Shown: positions 11,770 through 21,943 of the stretch, in pieces
How the letters are laid out: every line of letters begins with the position of its first letter
How positions within the stretch are numbered: position 1 is the stretch's first letter
NCBI GenBank assembly: GCA_963576735.1
Contig: OY755198.1
Location: 3,720,001-3,784,000, forward strand
DNA from: Bedellia somnulentella
Lineage: Eukaryota > Arthropoda > Insecta > Lepidoptera > Bedelliidae
Direction of reading: 5' to 3'
DNA: 64,000 nucleotides
Made by a program: the position numbers and the translations under genes
The notes under the pieces: generated by a model
Seen by the model: only the letters and a program-made list of their open reading frames with translations
Told to the model about the DNA's origin: nothing
Databases searched by the model: none

Positions 11770-12005
11770 CACTTTCAATTAGAAAAAAGAACTTGATAAC
11801 ATAAAAAAATCACTTTGAAAATTTAATGTTTACAAGAGCGCCGAGAACAGATACGTACACTAGGTGAAACGGTCTAATTCCGACTGATGCTACCTGAGCG
11901 GGGCGCGCGGTGGCTCTTGATAAAGCATGGGGTATTGTTACTTGGTTCGTACTCTGTTCCGGGAACTCGTTTTTATGAATGTTATTGTTATTTTGATAAT
12001 GGGAC

Positions 12006-12041
12006 TTTTGGCCGCGTAGATCGTCGTAATACTTGTATGTG
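12006..12041 (-). repeat. Transib terminal inverted repeat, end proximal to the start codon
   Basis: On the minus strand it begins CACATACAAGTATTACGACG and ends GCGGCCAAAA, mirroring 9050-9085. Confidence 0.9.
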
Positions 12042-12420
12042 CACCGGTGGTAGTTTTTGCAAATCTCTCGCAACCAAAACAGGTAATTTTTCAGGGTCTA
12101 TTTCCTTCACAGTACAGATAATGTCGTCGATGTCCCGTAGCGTTCCCCTGCCTTTTTCGAGTTTTGATTCTCATTGATAACGATTCACATAATAGCGCTT
12201 TGGCCTCCACTATTTCATTTTCTGAAAACGCACTAACACATATACGGCTGATACTCTCTTCGTCCATAACATCGATTTTGTTACAATTAAATGCAAGTAC
12301 TTCGTTGATAACGACATTACAATTATAACATTTCACAAGATTAGACATTATCGTTAAACAATGACCAATAGATCGTACGACGTCCGACCAGTTACGCGGA
12401 TATCACGGAACTGATATATA
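12042..12420 (-). pseudogene. LINE ORF1-like fragment (MSNLVKCYNCNVV family)
   Basis: ORF 12091-12348 starts MSNLVKCYNCNVVINEVLAF and continues with VMDEESISRICVSAF. After a frameshift the frame DIDDIICTVKEIDPEKLPV then ARDLQKLPPV continues to the Transib end at 12041. This is a widespread lepidopteran retroelement ORF, normally upstream of an EN-RT ORF. A CxxC pair near the N-terminus suggests zinc binding. Sequence upstream of the ATG (about 12350-12412) looks like a LINE 5' leader ending at a TA microsatellite. It may be the 5' part of the LINE whose RT lies at 7.9-9.05 kb, separated by the Transib and by loss of the middle. Confidence 0.55.
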
Positions 12421-12432
12421 TATATATATATG
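12413..12432. repeat. (TA)n microsatellite
   Basis: About ten TA units at the 5' border of the LINE ORF1-like fragment. Confidence 0.9.
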
Positions 12433-12446
12433 ATATTGGATCTTGT

Positions 12447-13137
12447 TCAGCTTGAATAGCTTTCTGTCTCTGAATCGGTTTGTATTTGAAAAGTTAGATT
12501 GGTATCACTATCATCGGTTATTTGTTTTTCTGTGGTCTGTTCCTGTGCAATTATTTCTTTTTCTTGTGTTTTGTTGTTCACATTTTTACTGTTTCCTTTT
12601 TTTATTCCTTCTGACTCATTACCAACCACGTTGTTTTCCTTGTCCTGTTCTATCATATTTTCAACATTTTTTCGGGAATGCAACACATTTTCCAAATCTT
12701 CTTCAGATTTTAATAGTCCAATCATATCTTTAGGAATAGCTGATGTCGCAATGTCCATTTTCATTGGACTACCAAACATTGCTTCGTAAGGAGAGAATTT
12801 GATTCCCTCATGATATGCTCGATTTTTCATGGCCTGGATAAATTTTAAGCCTTCTGACCACTTTGTAATCTGATTGGTTTCCATCCACGTACTGAGCATA
12901 TTTTCTATGTCTTGATTTGCACGCTCTACCGATCCTTGACTTTGGCTATGCCTTGGCTTTCCGTCTACGATTGTAACGTCTGGCCACATAGAGCATAAAC
13001 TTTCAATTATTTGATTACTAAATTCCCGACCATTATCGGAATGAAGGATGTTCGGCGCTCCAAAAGTGGTAAATATATCCAATAGATGATATGCGACTTC
13101 AGTGGCGCGTTTAGTTTGAAGTGCACGAAGTGCACAC
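12447..13137 (-). pseudogene. KRBA2/SCAND3-like integrase core, 5'-truncated
   Basis: This is the C-terminal 230 codons of the chimeric ORF. It has the DDE-integrase (rve) second aspartate in HSDNG and the glutamate in GSVERAN, followed by SPYEAMFGSP, typical of KRAB-A domain-containing protein 2-like integrases, and then an acidic, lysine-rich tail ending SETESYSS. A related piece is at 33.59-33.77 kb. The upstream zinc-binding HHCC domain and first catalytic aspartate are absent. Confidence 0.75.
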
Positions 13138-15341
13138 AGCTGAACACGCAAATTCTCGCTTAGAAAATCACGTATATTGTAAAGAACTTTGAGTCGATAG
13201 AAGCAATTGCTTACAACTTTGAGAATATGATTTTCAAACTTAAGTTCTCCGTCAATAAGCAGACCTAAATTCATTGCTTCTTCGACTCTGTTTATTGGTT
13301 TGCCCATGACCGATATATCACAGCCGGAAAGAGTATCTACAGTGCTACGGATTTGGTGCTTACTTCCCAATACCATGTACTTTGACTTGCATGGATTTAA
13401 AACTAGACAGTTCTTTGAAGCCCAGGTTGCAATACGCTCGAGGCACTCATTAAGGTTCTGTACTGTAGCAAATATATTACCAGGTATTATCGGTGTATAT
13501 AATTGTAGATCATCCGCATATAAATGGTAACCAATTTTCTCCAGACAAGATGTTATATTTGCGGTGTATAATAGGAATAATATAGGACCTAATATTGAGC
13601 CCTGCGGTACGCCCCTAGTGACACAGCGAAAAGGAGACCACAAAGTACTTCCTCCCGAAGTTTGTATGCCAACCATCTGACCCCTATCAGACAAGTAACT
13701 GGAAAACCATTTCACTGTCGCAACGTCAAAGCCATAGTATGTCATCATAGATAGAAGAAGGGGTATACTCAAACAATCGAAAGCTCTGGAGAAATCGAGT
13801 AAAACTAATATGCTACTATTGCCAGCATCTCTTGCAGTTAAAATATCATCTAAAACATCTAATAAAGCTGTTGCAGTAGATCTACCTTTACGGAAACCAG
13901 ACTGCCTATCGGGGAGAATATTATTTTCTTCCAGATATTTCGAAAGCTGGTCACGTACTATCCTTTCCACTATCTTAGACGTACAGGGAAGTATGCTAAT
14001 GGGTCTGAGGTCGGAAGGTGAAGAAGGGTTCTGTGTTTTTGGTAAAGGAGTTACTTGAGCAATCTTCCAGTCAGTAGGGAATGTATTCGTGTCAATGCTC
14101 CGGTTTACTATAGCTGTCAACACGTCAAGAGTTCTAGGTAATGTCAACTGTATCATGTCAATGTTAATTAAGTCGTATCCCTTAGATTTGGTTTTTATCT
14201 TATTAATAGCTTTCAAAACTGTCGTCGAAGTCACTTGTTTGAGAGTAAAAGTAGTAGTTCCATGTCGATGGAATTCTAAAAAAGTCAAGTCTGATATTGT
14301 CACGTTATTATTGCCAGGAACATTGAGAAAGTGTTGATTTAGGATGTCAGGGTTGTTAAAATGTGATGGGAGGTCACGGTCTAATTTGTCAGGTAGTAAA
14401 GTCTGTTTCAAGTTTTTCCAAAGCGTTTGAGAGTCAGTCGCTTTATTGATCTTATGCACAAAAAAGGCTTTCTTCTCGTTATGGAGTGCTTGTATGACCA
14501 AATGCTTGAGTTCTTTATAGTACTGCTTATGTACATTTTGTTTAGTAATTTTATAGCGATTAAAAGATTCGTTACGCAGCTGCATCATAAAATTAATGGT
14601 ATTTGTAAACCAAGGCTTAGGTTTGTCCTTGACTGCAATCGATCTTATGGGAGCATGTTTATCATAAAGCACTGTGATATAATGATTGAATTCCTGTAGC
14701 ATATCGTTTACATCGTTTAGTATTAATATTTTTTCCCAGTCAATTGAGTCAAGGTCAGTGCTAAAGTTGTTAAAATTTATATCTTTCAAAGGTCTAAACG
14801 TTAACTGCCTAGGGGTGGTCTTCCTTTTCTTAATATCTAATTGTACACTAACAAAAGCATGCCTGCCTAGGTCAGGTACATAGTCAACGTCAAAATTCTT
14901 AATATTTCCGTCAGTACATACTAAGTCAATGGTCGTCTCACTGTGGTCAGTAAAGTGGGTCGGTTTCTGAATAACTTGATTTAAATTCAAACAAGTGAGA
15001 AATTGAGTTAGTCTACTATAATTACAATCTTTTTCATCAGTAAAGTTAATATTGAAGTCTCCTAAAAGTAAAAGTCGGTCATAGTTAGTTATGGAAGACA
15101 CAGTGTCAGTAAGTGCATCAAAAAATGTGTCTGCATTCAGCCATTGTGGACGGTACGCTGTACCGACAACGATACGCTTCCCACCCATACATAACTTGAT
15201 CCACATCTGCTCAACTGAAGGAGCGGGAGGATGCGCACACACGCGCGCGCTCACCCCCTGCCGCACGTAGAAGCCGACCCCGCCGCCGCGCGAGCGCAGG
15301 GCGGCTGGCCGCGGTACGTGCCGCAGACGGTAACCGGGCAC
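12447..15341 (-). CDS. Chimeric ORF: LINE endonuclease/reverse transcriptase fused in frame to KRBA2-like integrase C-half
   Basis: This is an open frame of 964 codons. Residues 1-150 are an AP-endonuclease segment (GTAYRPQW, LLLGDFNINF, TIDLVCTDG). Residues about 400-650 are reverse transcriptase with SGFRKGRSTATALLD, LLDFSRAFDCLS, GVPQGSILGPILFLLY and the catalytic HLYADDLQLY. At about residue 734 (position 13140) RT sequence stops and an integrase core begins: KRATEVAYHLLDIF, NILHSDNGREF (second aspartate) and QSQGSVERANQDIE (glutamate), then a charged tail. The first integrase aspartate is missing, so integrase activity is not expected. The endonuclease N-terminus lies upstream in another frame (MMRNKLFKVCLHN, about 15495-15395), split by a frameshift. 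The fusion is probably an accident of deletion and not a designed gene, but the frame is intact. Confidence 0.75.
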   Translation of the reverse strand: MPGYRLRHVPRPAALRSRGGGVGFYVRQGVSARVCAHPPAPSVEQMWIKLCMGGKRIVVGTAYRPQWLNADTFFDALTDTVSSITNYDRLLLLGDFNINFTDEKDCNYSRLTQFLTCLNLNQVIQKPTHFTDHSETTIDLVCTDGNIKNFDVDYVPDLGRHAFVSVQLDIKKRKTTPRQLTFRPLKDINFNNFSTDLDSIDWEKILILNDVNDMLQEFNHYITVLYDKHAPIRSIAVKDKPKPWFTNTINFMMQLRNESFNRYKITKQNVHKQYYKELKHLVIQALHNEKKAFFVHKINKATDSQTLWKNLKQTLLPDKLDRDLPSHFNNPDILNQHFLNVPGNNNVTISDLTFLEFHRHGTTTFTLKQVTSTTVLKAINKIKTKSKGYDLINIDMIQLTLPRTLDVLTAIVNRSIDTNTFPTDWKIAQVTPLPKTQNPSSPSDLRPISILPCTSKIVERIVRDQLSKYLEENNILPDRQSGFRKGRSTATALLDVLDDILTARDAGNSSILVLLDFSRAFDCLSIPLLLSMMTYYGFDVATVKWFSSYLSDRGQMVGIQTSGGSTLWSPFRCVTRGVPQGSILGPILFLLYTANITSCLEKIGYHLYADDLQLYTPIIPGNIFATVQNLNECLERIATWASKNCLVLNPCKSKYMVLGSKHQIRSTVDTLSGCDISVMGKPINRVEEAMNLGLLIDGELKFENHILKVVSNCFYRLKVLYNIRDFLSENLRVQLCALRALQTKRATEVAYHLLDIFTTFGAPNILHSDNGREFSNQIIESLCSMWPDVTIVDGKPRHSQSQGSVERANQDIENMLSTWMETNQITKWSEGLKFIQAMKNRAYHEGIKFSPYEAMFGSPMKMDIATSAIPKDMIGLLKSEEDLENVLHSRKNVENMIEQDKENNVVGNESEGIKKGNSKNVNNKTQEKEIIAQEQTTEKQITDDSDTNLTFQIQTDSETESYSS

Positions 15342-15855
15342 AGTGGGAGCGCGACCCTCCTCACCCTCACGGAGCCATGTCTCGTTAATAGTCAGCTTCC
15401 GAGCTGCTTATCATAGCGATCAATTCATCATGGCCCGTACCGAGTGAACCTGTATTATGTAAACAAACTTTGAAAAGTTTATTTCGCATCATTGTAGCGC
15501 TCAAAATAATGATTGCGTATAGTAAATAGATTTATATAAATATGTATTATTAAATAGAGATCTTATAAAACTTAAATAAAATATATAACTTGATCCAAAA
15601 TGAATAAAATAATATGTATTATATTTACAGATAAAGATGACGTTCCTTATACCGAATCCTAAATCAGCTACAAATATCATCACTGACTGTTGAATGTATA
15701 TACACTCTACACAATTTATAAAAATGAATATCCATTTATATGTATTGCACATAAAAATAAAATTTAAAATAAATCTTATCAAAAGACAAAACGAAAATAT
15801 TACTTTAGCAAAAGAGCAAACAAATACTAAAAAGATTAACTGTGCAAACTTCAAT

Positions 15856-17037
15856 CTATTTAAAAATATCTTCCAAGTCCGAATCGCGACGTATACTTTT
15901 GGCAGGAAAACCTTCGGTTTTTCGTGCAAAGACACGACCGTCCCGAGTCCACACATATTTCCACCCAACCGCGCGTGCTCTCTCTCGCGTCCGTTGGAAA
16001 AGCTGGTGGTTCTGCTTCGTCAGCCGCTCATTAATGTAAAAGAGCCGCGGCTCTCCGGCGATTCCGGTGTCGGCCGTAGTAGCACCTCTCCTGACCCGCG
16101 CAGCCCGCAACAGCTCATCACGCGTAGCCCGTCGCGCCAACCGGACGACTATAACCCGGGGCCGTCCGTCGTCGCCCCGCTGCATACCAAGCCGATGAGC
16201 ACTAACCACATCCTTCTCATCCACTTTTAAACCAAGTTTAGCGCCAATAGCAGTAACAATATTGTAAATGTTTTCTCCTTTATACTCCGAGACATTTGAT
16301 ATCTGGACATCATTAGCAATCAAGTCCTGATCCCTCTCATTAAGTTGGTCCTGGAGGTGATGGACTGTTTTTTCCAATATTTCCATGCCTTCAGAGGTCA
16401 TTTTACGCTCCATCTCATTTATCCTTCCGTCGAGTGTATTTAAACGGTGAGAGTTGTCAGTTATGGACGCTTGCACTTCTAAAAGCTCTTTTCTGAAATC
16501 AGATACTTCGGTCCTCATTAATTTAATTTCTTCCCTAACGCATCTCAGTTCCGTGCACAGAGTTTTCAACATGACTTCTGAGGAACTATCTTTCTTGATT
16601 TCATCTCGGTCTCCGATGGCCATATAAACTCCAGCCCCTTTGACCGGAGTATCCTCCTTATTGTCACGAGGAGTATACTGGGTACATTTTGGGCACTTCC
16701 ACGATTTAGTGATAGATGAACCAACTTGGATATTAACACACTCTTTATGGTAGTGAGTTGAACAATAAGTACATACCACACTGTCATTTCGTGATGTTTT
16801 CTTACCACAAGCCTCGCATTGAACCATTTTTCCAAAATGTGGTATACCCTTTTGAAAAGATAGCGTAAAGAATGAGGAATGAACAAAGTCAATCAATACG
16901 GTATAATTATTATTTCGTATCAATGTTTGCACAGCTGTAGTAGCATAATCCAATTCACCGGGTAGAAAAAAACTTTCTTCGGTTATCGCGATCACTGATA
17001 AGTTTCGACCAGAATTAATAGTTTTTATAGTTTGCAC
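15856..17037 (-). CDS. LINE ORF1 with PHD finger, coiled coil and L1/FP-type RNA-binding domain
   Basis: The open frame has 393 codons; the likely true start is the methionine at 16827, just before CEACGKKTSRND. From there a PHD-type finger (C-x2-C, C-x2-C, H-x4-C, C-x2-C) leads into a heptad-rich coiled coil (about residues 150-230 of the long frame) and then an RRM-like domain (VVSAHRLGM, PRVIVVRLARR) and a C-terminal domain (LFYINERLTKQN, WKYVWTRDGRVFAR). Such ORF1 proteins bind LINE RNA as chaperones. The gene is intact. It precedes ORF2 by about 360 bases, which hold no coding sequence, in the expected order for a CR1-group LINE. Confidence 0.8.
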   Translation of the reverse strand: MQTIKTINSGRNLSVIAITEESFFLPGELDYATTAVQTLIRNNNYTVLIDFVHSSFFTLSFQKGIPHFGKMVQCEACGKKTSRNDSVVCTYCSTHYHKECVNIQVGSSITKSWKCPKCTQYTPRDNKEDTPVKGAGVYMAIGDRDEIKKDSSSEVMLKTLCTELRCVREEIKLMRTEVSDFRKELLEVQASITDNSHRLNTLDGRINEMERKMTSEGMEILEKTVHHLQDQLNERDQDLIANDVQISNVSEYKGENIYNIVTAIGAKLGLKVDEKDVVSAHRLGMQRGDDGRPRVIVVRLARRATRDELLRAARVRRGATTADTGIAGEPRLFYINERLTKQNHQLFQRTRERARAVGWKYVWTRDGRVFARKTEGFPAKSIRRDSDLEDIFK

Positions 17038-17104
17038 ATTCTCACAAACACTATCACAACTTTATTGTTCGTTAATGAATGTTTTAAACCTAATTTAAAT
17101 TACT

Positions 17105-17446
17105 TTAAAGTTCCGTGAATATTTTATTTTCAACAATATAGAAACTAGTTATACTACACGCATGACGTTCATCTACTTCTTCTTTGCCATATTCATATTC
17201 TTGTAAGCTCCACTTAAACCATTTCACTTGTATGTTTATATCTGTTTCACCATTATCTATGCGTCTTCCAGAACAATCTGAACAGTCATCGTACATGCAG
17301 CGTTTATATTTTAAATCACAGACTAACCCGGATACTATATCATTCAGTATATTGCTTTTAAGCAAACCAAACGATTTTGAACTGTCTATCATGAATTGCA
17401 TATTGCAATGTTTTACACATGCGAATCTCCGGAGTATAGATTTCAT
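17105..17446 (-). pseudogene. Cysteine-rich fragment of an uncharacterised insect repeat-associated protein
   Basis: The 113-codon minus-strand frame contains VCDLKYKRCMYDDCSDCSG, a spacing (C-x7-C-x4-C-x2-C) that I have seen in a family of insect proteins associated with repetitive sequence, of unknown function. Around it are VKWFKWSLQEYEYG and an N-terminal FACVKHCNMQF. It is short, lacks the rest of the protein, and sits between a LINE 5' end and another relic. Could also be a chance frame; moderate to low confidence. Confidence 0.35.
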
Positions 17447-18327
17447 AAATTATTTACGAATATCGACCTTGGTGATCAGAAACCGCTATTGTACTGTATG
17501 TCATTTTCAACAAACTATTCAACTACCGAATAGACTCGGCGTTTACTAGAAGAGGGTTAACAACAGCAAACCCAGTATAACTTATAATTATTATTTTTTA
17601 AAGGGGGGAGTTATGTGCCGTATCTATTTTTACGACACATTCATTAGATAAATATTAAATATAAATCTAGATAAAATCATTTGGTAAAGATCACGTTTAG
17701 GGTTAATATATAAGCTAGGCATTTTATTAAATAAATCAGACTTGTAACTGAGCATAGACCAAGCCTTTTACTACTCTCCCGAAGGATTGCCAAATGACGG
17801 CAAAGGCAGTAAGTATACAAATGTTCAATATTTAATTCTTGAAAAGATTTCGTCATCACTATCATCACTAGGATTATAATTACGAGCGAGGTTTCCTTGG
17901 TGATGGGTATTTTTCCATCAGTTTTAGAAGCATCAAGAATGAAAAGCTCTTTAAAATAATTTTTCAATTTATACGAATATAATTACTTATTTATATTATA
18001 TTCGTATATATAGATATTCCAAGGATACGCCCGAAAAGGTCTCTTTGCATACGTACCTCTTGACTTTACCACCTACTTTTGTTTTTTCTTTTTGGAATAA
18101 TCCAGTGTAAAGTTTTCCAGTGGTGTTTTCTTAATACTTTTTTTGAATCTGCTAATATCCAATTCACACTCAGAGATAAACGTTTGACGTTTATCGTCAC
18201 CATTTTTTTCAATATTAAGCAAAAAAAAAATTCTACGGACTCTGATAAAGCTTTACCCGATGAAATATTGATTAAAAGATCTTTTGGAACTTGTGAGTCG
18301 AATGGATTTATAAATAAATCAAAAGTA
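17447..18327. other. No recognisable gene
   Basis: AT-rich. A 96-codon minus frame at 17677-17967 and a 117-codon plus frame at 18079-18432 have no recognisable domain, and the latter overlaps the next relic antisense. Confidence 0.5.
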
Positions 18328-19428
18328 TCAATAAAACTTTTGCAATTGTTTAGTATTATTTTTAATAGAATGATTGGTGAGCTCGGCCGAATCGTCTTGA
18401 TCCTTATGCAAGCCCAAATCTTTATACATTGAACTAATTATAGTAGATCTGACATCATGACTCCGGGCCCATCGTTGACGAGCAGATATTGAATTTGTGA
18501 AATGTATTATACCAGTGAGTTTCCTTGCTGCATCTGCGTTTATTGTTTGTTCAAGAACTAAATCAATTGGTTGTTTAGAAAAAGACTTATTGGTTCTTCG
18601 AATACCAAAAAAACCTTCCTGGAAATCTTTGTACAAATTAGGATGAGTCTCGGCAACGTTCAATAAATTAGAACAATATCCATGTCCAACGAGCATAGTT
18701 TGGTTGATAACAGATGAAAAATAAATTTGCGATTTTCGATAATACGTGCTTCAACAGCTCAAAATCTCCAATACGAATGCTTTTAGAGAGTTAAATAATA
18801 GTTGATAAGGTTTATATACATTAAATAAAACTGCGCTGTTTTCCATTCTCTCCATTCAGAGTCTGCTGTTTGTAAATGCAATAATGGTTTAATAGTTTCT
18901 TCAACTCTTCATTTTCAATTTTAAACGATGACATTTGAGTATTTTGCAGACGTTAATTTCTTCAATAATCTCATCCGTAACTTCTACATTATTGATATCT
19001 AAAAAAGATTTAAAAAGTAAAATCTCCACACCTTTTGACAACAACGGATGAAGCCTTTTACACCGATTGAAATGTTTTCCTTCCTGAAATCCTGCAACTG
19101 ACCCTGAAGCTAACAAATTACTTTGCACCATGACATTAGACAACCCGCGATCCACTATGAATTTCCCTATAGCCTTAAAGTATGACATCATAATATGAAA
19201 TGGTCCTAAATGAATAAATAAATTATCAAACTTGGGTGCTTCAGTAGCTTAAATTTGGAAGGCCACTTTTGCTATTGCCAGATCATAAGTTACTTGAATG
19301 CAAGGTTATTTTAGTTCTTCGCAAATTTTTAAGCTTTGCTCCATTGTTTCCAAAACAACTAATGTGTTTGTGGGCGATGAATTTATTGGAGTGAGATAAG
19401 AAATAATTTGCTTTGGATTATTATCACT
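18328..19428 (-). pseudogene. Uncharacterised repeat-associated protein family remnant
   Basis: Read on the minus strand from 19428 the blocks are NPKQIISYLTPINSSPTN, VTYDLAIAKVAFQI, FIHLGPFHIMMSYFKAIGKF, SGSVAGFQEGKHFNRCKRLH (about 19190-18950), and after a gap FFGIRRTNKSFSKQPIDLVL, EQTINADAARKLTGI and TNSISARQRWARSH (18696-18450). I know this order from a family of proteins repeated in insect and cnidarian genomes; it has no assigned function that I can name. Two stops and at least one frameshift break it here. Its 5' part is interrupted at 19429 by a Bel/Pao LTR. Confidence 0.6.
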
Positions 19429-19716
19429 GTTAGGGATCAGACGTCGCGGGATGAAATGGTGAACACAAGTAGAACTTTAACAGCTTATATTTCGGCAAAC
19501 ACATAGGATTTTACATGAACAGGCAGAGCGCGTGCGCTTATCGCGGATCGTAAGGGCCGACTGACCGCGTCACAGCGCCGCCAAATCAACCAATCAGATT
19601 GCATTACCACAGTTACCGTTACTTATTTTCTTAAATTCTAAAACTACCTATGTTATAGTTAACCGACATTGTGTTAACGGAATGATTTAGCAAAATACAT
19701 GAGCGGGTCGGTAACA
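19429..19716 (-). repeat. Bel/Pao element 1, 3' LTR
   Basis: On the minus strand the sequence starts TGTTACCGAC and ends CTGATCCCTAACA, that is 5'-TG...CA-3', 288 bp. A purine-rich tract (CACTGGGGTGGGGTT) lies immediately upstream, as expected for plus-strand priming. No matching 5' LTR was found in the window. Confidence 0.7.
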
Positions 19717-19794
19717 AACCCCACCCCAGTGCTGTCACAGCACTCATTACCTGTCGGTATACGAGCGACACGCGAGGCGGAGGAGGAGGCGAGG

Positions 19795-21943
19795 AGCGGC
19801 GCTTCAGCACCCCTGACTTAGTTTTTACCTCTACAACTCTGATGCGGCCGGCACTGCCTGGGAAGACACGTTGGATGACACCTTTTTGCCATACGTTCAT
19901 CTGCGCAGCAGGATCGACCGATTTTTTGATAGTTTTGATCGCTTTCGTTTACCACGATTTGCCTGTACATCTTCTCGATGTCTGCTAGAAAAACATATTC
20001 ATATTTTCTCCAGTTTAATAACAGTTGCTGCAAGTCTTGTTGTAAATTAGGGCCTTTATACATGACGTCATTTAAACTTATTCCAGTCGATGTTTTCGCC
20101 GATGCATTGATTACGACGCGGACTTTGGTGGTTGATGACTCGGCACGTATGACTGCGTGATGTGGAAGATAATGATAATTTCATATGATTTTGGTTAAGA
20201 TATTCATACATAAATGCTTTATAATCAATTGATAGTTCTATATTTCTAATGAATCTTTTTTCTAAATTACAAAATTGGGCTAATGCTGACGGTTTTGATA
20301 ATCCCAATTTTTCGTCGCAGTCGGGTTTCAACGGAAGTCGAACTTCGTACCTCCCACTTTCTAGGCGCTCAGTCGTAGACTGATAAAATGATATGCAATA
20401 ATTATCTTCTGATGATAGTGTGTCTGTGTCATTGATATCTTCCATTTGCCAAAATCGTTGTAAGTCATCGTAATTGGTTAATAGCACGTTGCACTGTAAA
20501 GTGTTCATATTTCCTGTTAACAGCCACCCTAGCTGAGTCTGCTGGACTAGGGGCTGTGATAAAGAGTGACCTCGAATGATACCGTCCAACATGATAATTG
20601 AGTAAATATCTGCCCCAAGAAGTAAGTCTACTGGGCGACTGATATTGAAGTCGGGATCGGCTAAATTGATGTTTGCTATATGCGGCCAGTCTGGTTTTTC
20701 AAATGATTTATTTGGCAAGTTTTTGATAAGCGAGTCCATGATATATACTTGCACATTAAATACAAAATCCGTATATACTGATCGACATATTAAACTTAAT
20801 GCTCCTTTACAAGTATTTTCCTTTTCACCGACTCCAGAGATGATGCCATGACATTGTTGCCTTTTTAAACCCAATAGTTTTGATGCTTTGATAGTAATTA
20901 TTGATAACTGCGAGCCCTGATCAATGAGAGCTCGAAGTTGATGCTGTGAGCCATCTGATGCGGTAACCTTTACTAAGGCTGTGGCGAGCAACACCTCTGA
21001 TGATTCACCCTGGGATGCATGGGTTCCATTAGTGTCTCCCATGTGACTGGATTGTTGCTGCTCTATTACTGACGGTTGTTGATTATACGTCATGCTGGGA
21101 ATAATAGGTCTTTTCCTGATAAACGCTTCATGTAGTAAGCTATTATGGTTTTTAGAGCAAAATCGACACCTTTTGTTTGAAAAACATTTTTTACCCTTAT
21201 GGTCGTGAAGACAGTTTACGCAATAGCGCAACCTGTTGACGGTTTCTAATTTCGAGTTGGTAGGTAACTGTAGGAAATGCTGGCAACTGTATATTTCGTG
21301 GGAGTCGGCGTCACAAACGGGAAATTTGATAGTTGCTGCATGCATCGTTGTCACTGTCGGTTTTTAATTGATATATGAGTAGCCGCGCCGCCTCCGGCGC
21401 CGACTACATTGATAGAATGTATTTTATTATTCTTAGTAAATGATAAATTTTGCTGATGTTCAGGTTTTTGTATATCTGAACGCCTTCTAGCTGATTCTAG
21501 GGTGATGAATTTATTTTCGAGATATTTTGAGAATTCATCCAAATTCGGTAGTTCTCTTGGTTTTTTTAGAGAGGCCAAGTACTCATTGTGAGTATCTGAG
21601 TCCAACTTTTGTGCTAGAATGTGGACGAGCAATCTATATATCCCAGCTACTGTTATCCACACCAAGTTTTTTGATAGCGTTGAGAGATTCTGACGCCGAG
21701 TCGTGAATGCGCTTGATGCCGTGAATTGATACTGATTGCATGATAGAGATGTTCATTATGATATTGATAAGGGATGTGAAAATTAGTTTTTTGTTATTGA
21801 ATCGTTGATTAAGTAGTTGCCAACAAACGTCATAATTCTCTGAGCTGATAGGAAGGTGTTGGATTAAACGTTCAGCTTCTCCTTTCACCTTTGATTTTAA
21901 ATACTGCATCTTCTGTGCGCTTGATAATGAAGGATTTAGACGG
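19795..21943 (-). pseudogene. Bel/Pao element 1 gag-pol, deletion derivative
   Basis: From 21943 the minus strand encodes gag (DUF1759-like; RLIQHLPISSENYD), with a frameshift near 21640, then cysteine knuckles (CVNCLHDHKGKKC, CRFCSKNH, about 21240-21130). An aspartic-protease-like domain follows (DUF1758) with ALIDQGSQLSIITIKASKLL, then the start of the Bel RT. A frameshift near 20160 precedes LNDVMYKGPNLQQDL and FLADIEKMYRQI. RT then jumps directly to the C-terminal DUF5641-type tail (VWQKGVIQRVFPGSAGR), so most of RT, RNase H and integrase are deleted. No envelope ORF is seen. The element cannot be autonomous. Confidence 0.85.

Larger units (their letters stand above)
9050..12041 (-). mobile_element. 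Transib DNA transposon, structurally complete
   Basis: The 2992-bp element is bounded by near-identical inverted repeats that both begin CACATACAAGTATT and continue to GCGGCCAAAA, differing at three positions in 36. It contains one transposase gene (9391-11769, minus strand) with an intron. The first four terminal bases CACA match the start of the RAG recombination heptamer and of Transib ends. Flanks are CATCG on the left and CACCG on the right, which could be a 5-bp target duplication with one change; Transib elements duplicate 5 bp. The left flank is LINE RT and the right flank is a LINE ORF1-like sequence. Transposase is broken by one frameshift and one stop, so this copy is probably not autonomous. 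Confidence 0.85.

Noticed and set aside
12447..15341. Domesticated host gene encoding an RT-integrase fusion
   Set aside because: Integrase lacks its first catalytic aspartate, the LINE endonuclease start is frameshifted, and the ORF1 of the same LINE lies in normal position; an accidental fusion is simpler unless expression and constraint are shown.
16566..16892. 108-codon minus ORF overlapping LINE ORF1
   Set aside because: It is an alternative frame of the PHD-finger ORF1, which has the conserved cysteines.
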